From Amycolatopsis circi (lineage in GTDB: Bacteria > Actinomycetota > Actinomycetes > Mycobacteriales > Pseudonocardiaceae): 64,000 nt of DNA. The DNA is taken from contig NZ_PQIA01000022.1 of the NCBI RefSeq assembly GCF_003385235.1, positions 1-64,000 of the forward strand. Direction: 5' to 3'. Under the pieces are notes generated by a model, which saw only the letters and a program-made list of their open reading frames with translations, was not told the DNA's origin and did no database searches. Below, in pieces: positions 34,099 through 43,823 of the stretch. How positions within the stretch are numbered: the stretch's first letter is position 1; the number at the start of each line of letters is the position of its first letter. A program made the translations under genes and the position numbers.

Positions 34099-35028
34099 GT
34101 GAGAAAATTAGGAGCCGCTTCGGCGGCCATAGCGCTTGCCGTATTGGCAATGACCGGTGCCGCGGCTGCGGCGCCCTCCACCACGAGCACGACCTCGACG
34201 GCGGCCACTGGCGCACAGGACGCGTCCGCTGCCGTGCGGGCCTATTGGACACCCGAACGAATGCGCGAGGCCAAGCCGACCGCAGTCCCCGCAGGGGAAC
34301 ACAAAACGCTGGCAGCCAAGGGGAAACCCGGCAGCAAGCCCGCTGCGGCACCGGCGATCCGCCGCCCCGCCAACCTGGCGCCGGACGAGGTGCCGTCCCG
34401 GCTGGGCAAGATCTTCTACGTCGACCCGTGGGACAACTCCAACCGCAGCTGCGACGGCAACGCGCTGAACAGCGCGTCCCGCATCCTGGTGATCACCAGC
34501 GCCAGCTGCGCCTACAGCCGCGCCGGGCACGACTGGATGCGGAACTGGATCTTCGTGCCGGACACCTTCCGGGGAAGCCAGCCCTACGGCAGCTTCGCCG
34601 CCAAGCAGTACATCGCCTTCAACGCGTGGGTCAACGACGGCAGCCTGAACTACGACGTCGCGATGGTGAGCACCTGGAACAACCAGAACAACCAGCGGCT
34701 CGTCGACGCCGTCGGCGGCGACGGCCTGGGCTGGAACTGGCCGCGCGACATGTTCGTCAACTCCCTCGGCTACTCGCTGCAAGGATTCCCCTCCACCTGC
34801 GCGGGAACCACCAGCGCACTCCCCGACGGCCGCATCCAGATGCCCTGCGCCCCGGTCGGCGGCGGCAAGGCACTCGGCGGCCCTTGGCTGATCAACATCG
34901 ATCCGAACACCAGCCTCGGCACGGTGGACGGCGTCCTCAGCGTCACGGTGAACAACGGCACGATCCAAAGCCCGTACTTCACCGCCGAGATGAAGAGCAT
35001 GCTCGACCGGATCGGCAGCCAGACCTGA
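34099..35028 (+). CDS. secreted trypsin-like protein lacking catalytic His and Ser
   Basis: A 309-residue exported protein with a signal peptide (residues 1-25) and a Ser/Thr/Ala-rich pro-region to about 95. The fold follows trypsin-like actinobacterial peptidases. The segment expected to read TAGHC reads VITSASCAYS, the Asp is kept in YDVAMVS, and the segment expected to read GxSGGPW reads GKALGGPWLI. His and Ser of the triad are therefore replaced, so it should be a pseudoenzyme, perhaps a binding protein or inhibitor. The coding frame is intact. GTG 34099 follows GGGGGAAGGA. Confidence 0.8.
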   Translation: MRKLGAASAAIALAVLAMTGAAAAAPSTTSTTSTAATGAQDASAAVRAYWTPERMREAKPTAVPAGEHKTLAAKGKPGSKPAAAPAIRRPANLAPDEVPSRLGKIFYVDPWDNSNRSCDGNALNSASRILVITSASCAYSRAGHDWMRNWIFVPDTFRGSQPYGSFAAKQYIAFNAWVNDGSLNYDVAMVSTWNNQNNQRLVDAVGGDGLGWNWPRDMFVNSLGYSLQGFPSTCAGTTSALPDGRIQMPCAPVGGGKALGGPWLINIDPNTSLGTVDGVLSVTVNNGTIQSPYFTAEMKSMLDRIGSQT

Positions 35029-35195
35029 TCCGGGCAACCGCCCGCCGGAGCCAGCTCCGCCCCCGTGAGCACTTCCAGCGCCAGGAATGCGTGCTCCAGC
35101 ACACCACGCCTTCGCCTGGCACCCGTCACGGTGGCGAGTGGGTCGAGTTCGGGCGTTCTCGTCGCGTCCGGCCGCGGCGGCTGCGCTGCGGCACG

Positions 35196-35642
35196 TCAAG
35201 CAGCGGATGCGCCGGTGATCCAGAGGGAGGCGGTGCCAGCGGTGTCGAGGATTTCGTAATCGCCGATCCATCGGCGCAATAAGCGGCAACTCTCGGCTGG
35301 GCTCGCACCGTTCCGGCGCGCCCAGCCGACGAATTCCGCCAGTTCGCCAACGGGCGACGTCCTCACCGCTGCACAGCAACTCAACGAACATCGACCAGGG
35401 ACCGACTCGGTAACCTCGACGGACACCTGCGTCTTGTTCACGCTCCAACCAGGAATCGCCGACATCAGGCTTGCCGTCGAGGTCTGAACCGCGTCCCCGG
35501 CCGCACCTTTGGCTCCGGCGCAGCGATTCACCGGCGTCCTTAGGACAGACAGCGAAGTGCTCCAGATCGTTTCCATGACACCGTCGCCGAACGATCCCAC
35601 GCTCGCTCTTCCTCGTTGCCAGGGACTACGCAGTCGCCGCAT
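35196..35642 (-). CDS. possible small hypothetical protein
   Basis: A 148-codon frame; a shorter start at the in-frame ATG near 35469 gives 90 residues. The C-terminal part is protein-like (GELAEFVGWARRNGASPAES, LLRRWIGDYEILDTAGTASL) and was not recognised. Third-position GC is only moderately high and no ribosome site stands out. Could be real or a remnant. Confidence 0.35.
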   Translation of the reverse strand: MRRLRSPWQRGRASVGSFGDGVMETIWSTSLSVLRTPVNRCAGAKGAAGDAVQTSTASLMSAIPGWSVNKTQVSVEVTESVPGRCSLSCCAAVRTSPVGELAEFVGWARRNGASPAESCRLLRRWIGDYEILDTAGTASLWITGASAA

Positions 35643-36038
35643 ACCCGACCGACGTTCCCGCGAATACGACGATGTCTTCGACCTCGAGGTACGAACGGCA
35701 CACTGGCTGGTTCACCTGTGGTGACCCGCGACGAGCCGCGGTCTCGCCCATGAGTCCGCGGCAGAGATCGATGCGGCGCAGCGGGTAGTCGACGAGCCGT
35801 TCGAGGCGGCTGAACCGCCCCTCATCCGGGGACGCTGCTCGGTTCCGGGTCACCCGGGTACCGCGGCTGCCGCACCGGACTCGCTGTCTCCGATCACCGT
35901 CGGGGCCGCCCGTGCTCTCGGATCGCGTCCGGTCTGGGCCTGCTGACAGCCAGGCGATATCGTGCCCCGTCGACGTGCAGAAGCGGCGCCCGGCGCGGTG
36001 CTTCCGGCGGGTCGATTCTCTCGCTCAGGAAGGTGTCC
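35643..36038. other. 396-nt spacer before the glycosidase
   Basis: No gene or recognisable domain is seen on either strand. The right end should contain the promoter of the GH63-type gene. Confidence 0.5.
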
Positions 36039-38225
36039 ATGTTCCGTTCCCGCCCAGCTCTCGCGGCGATCACCGTCGGCGCGGCTCTCCTTCTCCCGCC
36101 TCCCGCGGTCGCGTCCGAGTCCTCCGGGGACGAGGCCGCCGCATCCGCCTCGTCCTACGCGGACGTGCTCGATCTGCAGGGCGTGCCCACCTCGGCGCTG
36201 CCCGGCTCGGCCGGCGGCGATGTCAGCGACATCAACGTGTTCGCCGACCGCGGCGCATGGCACGCCTACGCGCTGCCCAAGGTCGGCGACACCGCGTCCT
36301 ACGGTGCGTTCACCGGGCCGCTGTACCTCGCGCAGGAGTACCCGTGGTGGCTGAGCACCGGTTTCAGCCGGCTCAACCTGAGCGAAGCCGGGCATCCGAT
36401 CAGCCTCGCCGGCGCTCGTGACCCGGCATTCAGCTCGCTGCCCGGCGCGCTGCGGCAGAGTTTCGAGGTCGACGGTCTGCGCGTCGTCATGGAGCTGCGC
36501 TACGCCAGCAACCGCACCGCACTGGTCCAGGCCACCGTGGAGAACACCGAGCACCGGCGGCGGTCGGTCCGCGCAGGCTGGAGCGGCACGCTGCTGCGGC
36601 CGGACGCCGGACCCGAGCACGGCGCTCCCCGGCTCTCCGTGACCGAGGACGGCGTCGCGGTCGGTTTCGCCAAGGTGCGCGAGACGAACGACTACCTGAC
36701 CGACGGCACCGAACGGTTCCAGGTCGCTCACGCCGACCCGGTGACCACAACGGTCGCCGGCGACACGTACACCACCACGAGCGACGCGCCCCTGGTGCTC
36801 GGCCCGCACGGCCGGCAAACGCTGAACTGGACCGAGTCCTACACCTTCACCCCCGCCGAGGCCGCCGCCGACGCGTCGGCGGCGAAGCGCGCGCTGGCTC
36901 AGCCGTGGCGCACCGTCGCCGAGGACGACGCTCGCTGGCACGGCTACGTCACGGCGGCCACCCGCGGGGTGCCGCCGAACCGGCGGCGGCTGGCGGTGAA
37001 GTCGACCGAAACGCTGATCACCAACTGGCGCAGTCCCGCAGGCGCGTTGAAGCACGACGGCATCACGCCCGCGATCTCCAACAAGTGGTTCAACGGCCTC
37101 TGGGCATGGGACACCTGGAAGCAGGCGGTCGGCACCGCCGTGTTCGATCCGGCGCTGGCCGAATCCCAGATCCGCTCCATGTTCGACTACCAGGTGACCG
37201 CGGCGTCGACGGCCCGGCCGCAGGACGCCGGGATGATCCCGGACGCCGTCTTCTACAACGACCCCGCCCACGGCGGCGGCAACTGGAACGAGCGCAACTC
37301 CAAACCGCCTCTCGCCGCCTGGGCGGTCTGGTCGGTCTACCAACGCAACGGCGATCTCGCGTTCCTGCGCGAGATGTACCCGAAGCTGGCCGCCTACCAC
37401 GCCTGGTGGTACCGCGACCGCGACCACGACCACAACGGCCTCGCCGAATACGGCGCCACCGTCGATCCGGCCAACGCGACCGCCGAGGACAAGCGACTGG
37501 CGGCCGCGTGGGAAAGCGGAATGGACAACGCGCCGCGCTTCGACGCGAAGCTCGGCGCCAGCGTCGTGGACAACACCTCGCCGTCCGGACAGATCGTCGG
37601 TTCGTCGCTCGCCCAGGAGTCGGTGGATCTCAACTCCTACCTGGTGATGGACAAGAAAACCCTGGCGCTGATCGCCGACCGGCTCGGCGACCGCCGGGCC
37701 GCCCGGTCCTACCGCGCCTCGGCGGCCGACGTCGCGGCCACCGTCCAGCGCACCATGTTCGACCCGGCCACCGGCTGGTTCTACGACACGGAACTGGGCA
37801 CCGGGCGGCGGCTGACCGCACGCGGCAAGGGAATCGAAGGCGTCATCCCCCTGTGGGCCGGCGTCGCCACTCCCGGCCAGGCGGCAGCCGTGCGGAGGAA
37901 CCTCCTGTCCCCCAGCGAATTCGACACCCGCATGCCGTTCCCGACCACCTCGGCGAGTTCGCCGTACTACCAGCCGACCGGCTACTGGCGCGGCGCGGTG
38001 TGGCTGGACCACGCGTACTTCGCGTTGACCGGCTTGCAGCGCTACGGATACGGCACCGACTCAGCGGCACTGGCCGACCAGCTGCGCTCGAACGCGGCCG
38101 GTCTGCTGGGCAACGGGCCGCTGATGGAGAACTACAACCCAGCCAACGGCGCCCCGATGAACTCACGCGGCTTCAGCTGGTCCGCGGCGATGCTGCTGGC
38201 ACTCGATCACCCGCAGCGAGCCTGA
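36039..38225 (+). CDS. secreted GH63/MGH1-like glycoside hydrolase
   Basis: A 728-residue exported enzyme. A signal peptide covers residues 1-25 (AVAS cleavage). A beta-rich N-terminal domain runs to about 290, then an (alpha/alpha)6 barrel. Barrel motifs are WFNGLWAWDTWKQAVG (catalytic Asp region), AAWESGMDNAPRF and, near the end, GPLMENYNPANGAP (catalytic Glu region), as in YgjK-type GH63 and mannosylglycerate-hydrolase-like enzymes. Likely substrates are alpha-glucosides or mannosides, unresolved. ATG 36039 is favoured with AGGAAGG upstream; GTG 36033 is an alternative. A strong terminator follows. Confidence 0.88.
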   Translation: MFRSRPALAAITVGAALLLPPPAVASESSGDEAAASASSYADVLDLQGVPTSALPGSAGGDVSDINVFADRGAWHAYALPKVGDTASYGAFTGPLYLAQEYPWWLSTGFSRLNLSEAGHPISLAGARDPAFSSLPGALRQSFEVDGLRVVMELRYASNRTALVQATVENTEHRRRSVRAGWSGTLLRPDAGPEHGAPRLSVTEDGVAVGFAKVRETNDYLTDGTERFQVAHADPVTTTVAGDTYTTTSDAPLVLGPHGRQTLNWTESYTFTPAEAAADASAAKRALAQPWRTVAEDDARWHGYVTAATRGVPPNRRRLAVKSTETLITNWRSPAGALKHDGITPAISNKWFNGLWAWDTWKQAVGTAVFDPALAESQIRSMFDYQVTAASTARPQDAGMIPDAVFYNDPAHGGGNWNERNSKPPLAAWAVWSVYQRNGDLAFLREMYPKLAAYHAWWYRDRDHDHNGLAEYGATVDPANATAEDKRLAAAWESGMDNAPRFDAKLGASVVDNTSPSGQIVGSSLAQESVDLNSYLVMDKKTLALIADRLGDRRAARSYRASAADVAATVQRTMFDPATGWFYDTELGTGRRLTARGKGIEGVIPLWAGVATPGQAAAVRRNLLSPSEFDTRMPFPTTSASSPYYQPTGYWRGAVWLDHAYFALTGLQRYGYGTDSAALADQLRSNAAGLLGNGPLMENYNPANGAPMNSRGFSWSAAMLLALDHPQRA

Positions 38226-38233
38226 CGCCGGGA

Positions 38234-38278
38234 CCGTCCGGCGAATCGGGCCGCTCACCGCCCTGATTCGCCGGACGG
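38234..38278 (+). terminator. hairpin terminator after the glycosidase
   Basis: A perfect 14-bp stem (CCGTCCGGCGAATC and its complement) with a 17-nt loop begins 8 nt after the stop codon. Confidence 0.85.
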
Positions 38279-39150
38279 GAACAACCCCGATGCGGGCCTG
38301 GCCCGACGAGATCCCGGGTCGGTGCGACCTCGTCGGGCGCGTCGTTTCGGGACCGCGGTTCCCCAGGGTTGTCGTGGCTGGACGATGGCGGCGAAGGAGC
38401 GTATTGCGCCGAGAGCGGTGGTCCACGCACGGGAGCGTCCGTCGTCGACACGCCACGCGAAGAAAGCTTTACGACAGCGGAACGACTACTCATCGCGGGA
38501 AAGGCGAGCGACACGCGGGTCGACATTTTTCAGTTAGGGACAGACTCGCGTACACCGGCGGCAAATTGATGCTGGATAAAAGTTCGGTGCGTTTCGCGGT
38601 TTTCGCCGAAGAGAACTCTCCTGTCTGACCGGATGAAGCGATGGCAGGCATCTCGGCGCTTGGGTGAAACCGCTGAATCGGCGAACCAGCAGGAGGGCAG
38701 GGCCCGGTGTCCCAGGCCCTGCCCGGTCGTGAAATTTCCGCTCTGCCAGGCACGCGAGCGCCGCCCGTCGAGCGGTGCCGAGAAAAGGCGGGACAACGGC
38801 AGTTTCGTTGAGCGCCCTACCGCACCGCAGCGTTGACGACCGCAACGAAAAGCCGTGCGGGCCAGCACTTCCTCCCGAACGGACCGGCGAAGACCACAGC
38901 CGTTCCCGCGCAACCGGGCACGACACCGCCGCCATCGTCACGGCGGCCGACCAGCCGCGCTGACTCTTTCCGCCGAAGCTCCGGCACCGGCCGTACTGGC
39001 CCGCCGGAGCTTTCTCGTGCTTGGCCCCGGTCGAAACCGATCCTCCTATGCCACGGAAACCGCCATACTGTCCACAGTGGACGAGGTGGATTTCCGGTTC
39101 GTCAAGCGGTGCGGCCCGCCCGACCGCGACCGGATCCGTTTGAAGCGGCG
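38279..39150. other. 872-nt region with no supported gene
   Basis: Several frames are open but composition is opposite-strand-like, none has a ribosome site and none resembles a protein family. Part of it (38460-38600) is less GC-rich than its surroundings. A GTCCACAGTGGAC palindrome lies at 39070-39082. It may be decayed sequence inside the candidate island. Confidence 0.5.
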
Positions 39151-40796
<1,646 letters not shown>

Positions 40797-40834
40797 GATC
40801 GGACTCTCCTCGTCTCCTCGCCCGGCCGATGGAA

Positions 40835-40864
40835 GTTAACCGGGCGGTGTTACCGGGATGTTTC
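40835..40864. promoter_or_regulatory. GlnR-box-like site upstream of amtB
   Basis: Read on the minus strand, GAAAC-6 nt-GTAAC is followed by a third partial half-site GTTAAC. GlnR of actinobacteria binds alternating GTnAC and GAAAC half-sites with 6-nt gaps and activates amtB. The site is 39 nt or more upstream of the start. Half-site spacing before GTTAAC is imperfect. Confidence 0.55.
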
Positions 40865-41010
40865 CGTCGTGCTTCCGCTGCCGACCCGCAGTCCGGCGAA
40901 ACGGTCGAACCGGAATCGAAAGGACGGTGATCCGTGACGAGACCATCGGAATTACCGCGCACGGCGCCACGAAACGAAACGGGCAGAGAGGCGGCGAATG
41001 GTCAGGCCGA

Positions 41011-41303
41011 GTATTCGGGGTCGGCCGGCTCCCGCTGGATCCCGACACTTTCCACGGGCTCCGCCACGGAGCGGCGACGCTCATAGAGCGGACGCGCATC
41101 CTCCGCCGCTCCTCGCTCAAGGTCACCATGGATCTACACGAACGTCGCCCAGGAAGTCGCCGCCGACGCCGCCCGGAAACTCGCGTCGGCGATCCCCCGG
41201 CAGGCCGCTGTGCACGGCGCCCGCGCTCTCGGGCTCCCCTCGGGCTCGCAGGAGACCACAATGGACAGTGCAGTGTCGGGAGAAACTCGTCCGAACGGCA
41301 CAA
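41011..41303 (+). pseudogene. C-terminal remnant of a tyrosine integrase
   Basis: One frame reads LDPDTFHGLRHGAATL, the HxLRHGAAT catalytic box of phage-type integrases, and shortly after SSLKVTMD the family sequence continues in another frame as YTNVAQEVAADAARKLASAI. Most of the segment between the two (including the RHSS motif His) is lost or shifted, and the N-terminal half is absent. The fragment points at and reads into the adjacent tRNA-Lys gene, as integrases beside an att site typically do. Confidence 0.75.
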
Positions 41304-41305
41304 AA

Positions 41306-41335
41306 CCCCAGTTCACCAGCACTGGTGACCTGGGG
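41306..41335. terminator. hairpin between integrase remnant and tRNA array
   Basis: CCCCAGTTCACCAG pairs with CTGGTGACCTGGGG at 13 of 14 positions around CA. It sits 8 nt beyond the 3' end of the tRNA-Lys gene and should terminate the leftward tRNA transcript. Confidence 0.75.
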
Positions 41336-41337
41336 TC

Positions 41338-41379
41338 CGGAAGTAGGCCGCCAGGGATTCGAACCCTGAACCCGCCGGG
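41338..41379. repeat. right att-like repeat within tRNA-Lys
   Basis: Same 42-base unit as 25513-25554 (two differences). Here it is the 3' half of a complete tRNA-Lys gene and follows directly on the integrase remnant and its hairpin. Confidence 0.75.
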
Positions 41380-41417
41380 TAAAAGCCGGCTGCTCTGCGC
41401 GATTGAGCTAACGGTCC
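41344..41417 (-). tRNA. tRNA-Lys(TTT)
   Basis: Full cloverleaf: D-stem GCTC/GAGC, anticodon stem GCCGG/CCGGC with loop CTTTTAC (anticodon TTT), T-stem CAGGG/CCCTG around TTCGAAT. The acceptor GGACCGT/GCGGCCT has an A-C mismatch and two G-T pairs, so it is the weakest arm, consistent with its 3' half being swapped by integration. Last tRNA of the array; no CCA is encoded. Confidence 0.85.
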
Positions 41418-41434
41418 GCGCTGCGGGGGTCTTG

Positions 41435-41506
41435 CTGCCCGTCGAGGGGTCGAACCTCGGTTTCCGCGTCCAGAGCGCGGCGTCCTGCCAGTTGGACGAA
41501 CGGGCA
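41435..41506 (-). tRNA. tRNA-Gln(CTG)
   Basis: Perfect 7-bp acceptor (TGCCCGT/ACGGGCA), D-stem GTCC/GGAC, anticodon stem CCGCG/CGCGG with loop CTCTGGA (anticodon CTG), T-stem CGAGG/CCTCG. Seventeen nt separate it from tRNA-Lys. Confidence 0.92.
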
Positions 41507-41511
41507 CGGGG

Positions 41512-41583
41512 CTCCCGGTCCAGGATTCGAACCTGGTCCCGCGGATCCAAAATCCGCGATGCTGCCGGTTACACCAACCGGGA
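41512..41583 (-). tRNA. tRNA-Gln(TTG)
   Basis: Perfect acceptor TCCCGGT/ACCGGGA, anticodon stem GCGGA/TCCGC with loop TTTTGGA (anticodon TTG), T-stem CCAGG/CCTGG. The D-stem GTGT/GCAT pairs with G-T wobbles. Five nt from tRNA-Gln(CTG). Confidence 0.92.
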
Positions 41584-41598
41584 ACGCGGCCGAGCGCG

Positions 41599-41672
41599 TC
41601 GGATGCCCGCGGGTCGAACGCGGTGTCTCCTGGTCCCGAACCAGGCGGGGTCGCCGATGCCCCTCGCATCCG
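41599..41672 (-). tRNA. tRNA-Pro(CGG)
   Basis: Perfect acceptor CGGATGC/GCATCCG, D-stem GGGG/CCCC, anticodon stem CCTGG/CCAGG with loop TTCGGGA (anticodon CGG), T-stem CCGCG/CGCGG. Confidence 0.9.
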
Positions 41673-41740
41673 GAACGCGGTCCGGCACCGGGCCGGACCC
41701 GCGAGTGGGAGGCACCGGCGCCCCCTCGGCGCCGGGCCCG

Positions 41741-41814
41741 TACCCCTGCCAGGACTCGAACCTGGGGCCTCCGCATTCGTAGTGCGGCGCTCTTTCCCGC
41801 TGAGCTACAAGGGT
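41741..41814 (-). tRNA. tRNA-Arg(ACG)
   Basis: Acceptor ACCCTTG/CAGGGGT (one T-G pair), D-stem GCTC/GAGC, anticodon stem CCGCA/TGCGG with loop CTACGAA (anticodon ACG), T-stem CCAGG/CCTGG around TTCGAGT. Confidence 0.92.
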
Positions 41815-41842
41815 GTGCGTCCGGCTACCGGGCCGGACCGCG

Positions 41843-41915
41843 AGCGGCCGGAGGGCGTCGAACCCTCTTCTTCGGTTTGGAAGACCGACGTGTCCGCCGA
41901 GTTCACCACGACCGC
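41843..41915 (-). tRNA. tRNA-Gly(TCC)
   Basis: Acceptor GCGGTCG/CGGCCGC (one T-G pair), D-stem GTG/CAC, anticodon stem TCGGT/ACCGA with loop CTTCCAA (anticodon TCC), T-stem GAGGG/CCCTC around TTCGACG. Confidence 0.88.
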
Positions 41916-41940
41916 GAGGCGCGCCCGGAGCAGGGCGCAG

Positions 41941-42023
41941 TGGTGAAGGAGGGAGTCGAACCCTCACTGCCCGAAAAGGGCGCCCGGGTTACAGCCGGGT
42001 GGGGCCGCCGCCCCGTCTTCACC
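41941..42023 (-). tRNA. tRNA-Tyr(GTA), class II
   Basis: Perfect acceptor GGTGAAG/CTTCACC, anticodon stem CCCGG/CCGGG with loop CTGTAAC (anticodon GTA), a long variable arm GCCC-TTTTC-GGGC, and T-stem GAGGG/CCCTC. The D-arm (GGGG/CCCC with a 6-nt loop) is shorter than usual. First tRNA of the array. Confidence 0.88.
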
Positions 42024-42102
42024 GTGCGGGTCCGGCGGCGCTTGGCTGCCGGACCCGGCGCTCGTCCTGGCCGCGGGTGAGGCGACGGGGACGAGTCTCG
42101 GA

Positions 42103-42131
42103 AATGTCTTGCTCCGCTGTGCAGTTGTCAA
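42103..42131 (-). promoter_or_regulatory. promoter of the tRNA array
   Basis: On the minus strand TTGACA (42131-42126) and GACATT (42108-42103) are 17 nt apart. The consensus -35 and the position about 80 nt before the first tRNA make it the likely single promoter of all seven genes. Confidence 0.6.
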
Positions 42132-42208
42132 AAAACCGCGCCCGTCGAAAATGGGCAGCAGGAAAATAAATATTCGCAATTGAGTGCATTCGGAGGCCTG
42201 ACGAAAGA

Positions 42209-42240
42209 AGCCGCCCGGATCGGTTTCTCGACGGGCGGCT
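42209..42240 (-). terminator. hairpin after the 44-aa gene
   Basis: AGCCGCCCG pairs with CGGGCGGCT around a 14-nt loop, 25 nt beyond the stop of the small minus-strand gene and upstream of the tRNA promoter, separating the two units. Confidence 0.65.
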
Positions 42241-42264
42241 CCCTGTGCGCGAACGACTGCTGCG

Positions 42265-42399
42265 TCAGGTCAGGGAGCGGATACCACCGTGGAGGCCGCC
42301 TTTTCGGCAGGTGCGGTGCTGATAGCGCGGCGAACGCTGGGCAGCGCGGACGGCGGCCGGATATTGGCCTCGCCTCTCCCGCTTCCGCATGTTCGCCAT
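42265..42399 (-). CDS. small basic protein (44 aa)
   Basis: ATG 42399 is preceded by AAGGAG at 5 nt and opens a 44-residue frame rich in Arg (MANMRKRERRGQ start, two-thirds polar). A terminator-like hairpin follows. The family is not recognised. The ribosome site is the main support. Confidence 0.45.
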   Translation of the reverse strand: MANMRKRERRGQYPAAVRAAQRSPRYQHRTCRKGGLHGGIRSLT

Positions 42400-42527
42400 G
42401 ACCGCTCCTTCATCCGCTGTGGTGGATTCATCTTCGCCTGTGCCGAAGCGGTGCGTCAATCTTATTTTCCGAAGAAGTGTTTTCGGCCGGGCTTTCCCTG
42501 GAAGGCAGATCGTGTTGTAATGGCCGA

Positions 42528-43055
42528 GTGCACTTCAACCCTTACGGCGGCGCGGGCGCGCAAGTAGCCGCCGACCTCGCAACCCTTGCCCAGCGCGACG
42601 ACGTCACGGCCGCCGAGGTGCGGGCCGCGGGACAGGCGCGCGACATGGTGCTGCCCCGCATCACCGCGGACGAAGCGGAGCGGATCCTCGCGTGGGGGCG
42701 GCGGCTGCACCGGGTGTTCGTCGCGGAGACGACGGCCGAGCGGATCGATCTCCTGAACGAGTTGCTCACCGTCGCCGCGTGCCGGCCGAACATCGCCAGC
42801 CATGACGGGAAAGGGCCGCATCTGCACTACTCCAGCGAGGGCGCGGAAGTGGTCGAGCGGTTCTACGCCTACACCGCGGGCGGGCTCGCGCATCTCGTGT
42901 GCGAGGAGCCGCACCGCCTCGGCGTCTGTGCGCGCGAAGGGTGCGGAATCGCGTTCGTGGACACGTCGCGCAACGGGCGCAGGCGGTTCTGTTCCACTCG
43001 CTGCGGCACGCGGGTCAATGTCGCCGACCATCGCGCGCGGCAGCTCGTGGGTTAG
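42528..43055 (+). CDS. CGNR zinc-finger (ABATE-domain) protein
   Basis: A 175-residue regulator-type protein. The N-terminal ABATE-like region (HFNPYGGAGAQVAADLATLA) is followed from about residue 132 by the CGNR zinc finger: GVCAREGCGIAFVDTSRNGR and RRFCSTRCGTRVNVADHRAR, with CGTR in place of CGNR. GTG 42528 gives the family start and has no ribosome site; a TGTAAT hexamer 9 nt before it fits leaderless transcription. Members are putative stress transcription factors. It overlaps the convergent SGNH gene by 4 nt. Confidence 0.88.
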   Translation: MHFNPYGGAGAQVAADLATLAQRDDVTAAEVRAAGQARDMVLPRITADEAERILAWGRRLHRVFVAETTAERIDLLNELLTVAACRPNIASHDGKGPHLHYSSEGAEVVERFYAYTAGGLAHLVCEEPHRLGVCAREGCGIAFVDTSRNGRRRFCSTRCGTRVNVADHRARQLVG

Positions 43056-43819
43056 TCGGCCGCTTCGAACGACTGCAGTTCCGGGTATTTCGGGGCGATC
43101 GTGTCGCCGGAGGACTCGCCGCGCAGGCGGCGGCCGATCCACGGCAACGCGTGTTCCCTGCCCCAGCGAAGGTTCGCCGCGCGCTGTTCCCGCGTCGACA
43201 GGCGAGGTCGCGGGCCCAGCGCGGCGTTCGCGAGCCTGTGCTGGACGCCCAGCGCGTCGAGAACGGCGATGGCGATTTCGGTGTGCCCGGCCGCGTTGAG
43301 GTGCAGCCGGTCCGGCGACCACATGCGACGGTCGCGCAGCTGGCGCATCGACCACATGTCCACCAGCAGCGCCTCGTGCCGGGCCGCGATGCCGCGCACA
43401 TGCTCGTTGTAGATGGCGACCCGCCCGCGGATCTGCCGGAACAGCGCGTCTTCCACGCCGTCTACGCCGGTGAACAGCAGCACCTGCGCACCGGCCGCGC
43501 GGAACCGGGCCACCGCGCGCTCGTACGAGTCGGCGAGGCTGTCGACGTCGACCCGCGGCCGCATCAGGTCGTTGCCGCCCGCGTAGACGGTGACGAGGTC
43601 CGGCTTCATCGCCAGAGCCGGTTCGATCTGTTCGTTCAGCACCTGCGGCAGGAGCTTCCCGCGCACCGCTAGATTGGCGTAGCGAAACCCGGGCTCCCCG
43701 GCCGCCAGCACCTCGGCGACCCGGTCGGCCCACCCGCGCACCCCGTTGCGCGCGGACGGATCGTCGTCCCCGACGCCTTCGGTGAACGAATCGCCAATAC
43801 AGACTAAGCGGTTGGTCAT
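43052..43819 (-). CDS. SGNH/GDSL-family hydrolase
   Basis: A 255-residue esterase-type protein, no signal peptide. The four family blocks are present: VCIGDSFTEG (Ser), NLAVRGKLLPQV (Gly), VTVYAGGNDLMRP (Asn) and SPDRLHLNAAGH (Asp and His). The C-terminal 50 residues are basic and unique (RLSTREQRAANLRWGREHA). Substrate unknown; cytoplasmic members include thioesterase/lysophospholipase-like enzymes. Confidence 0.92.
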   Translation of the reverse strand: MTNRLVCIGDSFTEGVGDDDPSARNGVRGWADRVAEVLAAGEPGFRYANLAVRGKLLPQVLNEQIEPALAMKPDLVTVYAGGNDLMRPRVDVDSLADSYERAVARFRAAGAQVLLFTGVDGVEDALFRQIRGRVAIYNEHVRGIAARHEALLVDMWSMRQLRDRRMWSPDRLHLNAAGHTEIAIAVLDALGVQHRLANAALGPRPRLSTREQRAANLRWGREHALPWIGRRLRGESSGDTIAPKYPELQSFEAAD

Positions 43820-43823
43820 TGCC

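Noticed and set aside
38279..39150. Several open frames of 100-350 codons
   Set aside because: No starts with ribosome sites, no domains, and codon positions look antisense or random.
42024..42100. Hairpin GGGTCCGGC...GCCGGACCC upstream of tRNA-Tyr, considered as an eighth tRNA
   Set aside because: No anticodon arm or T-arm can be drawn; it is a leader hairpin at most.
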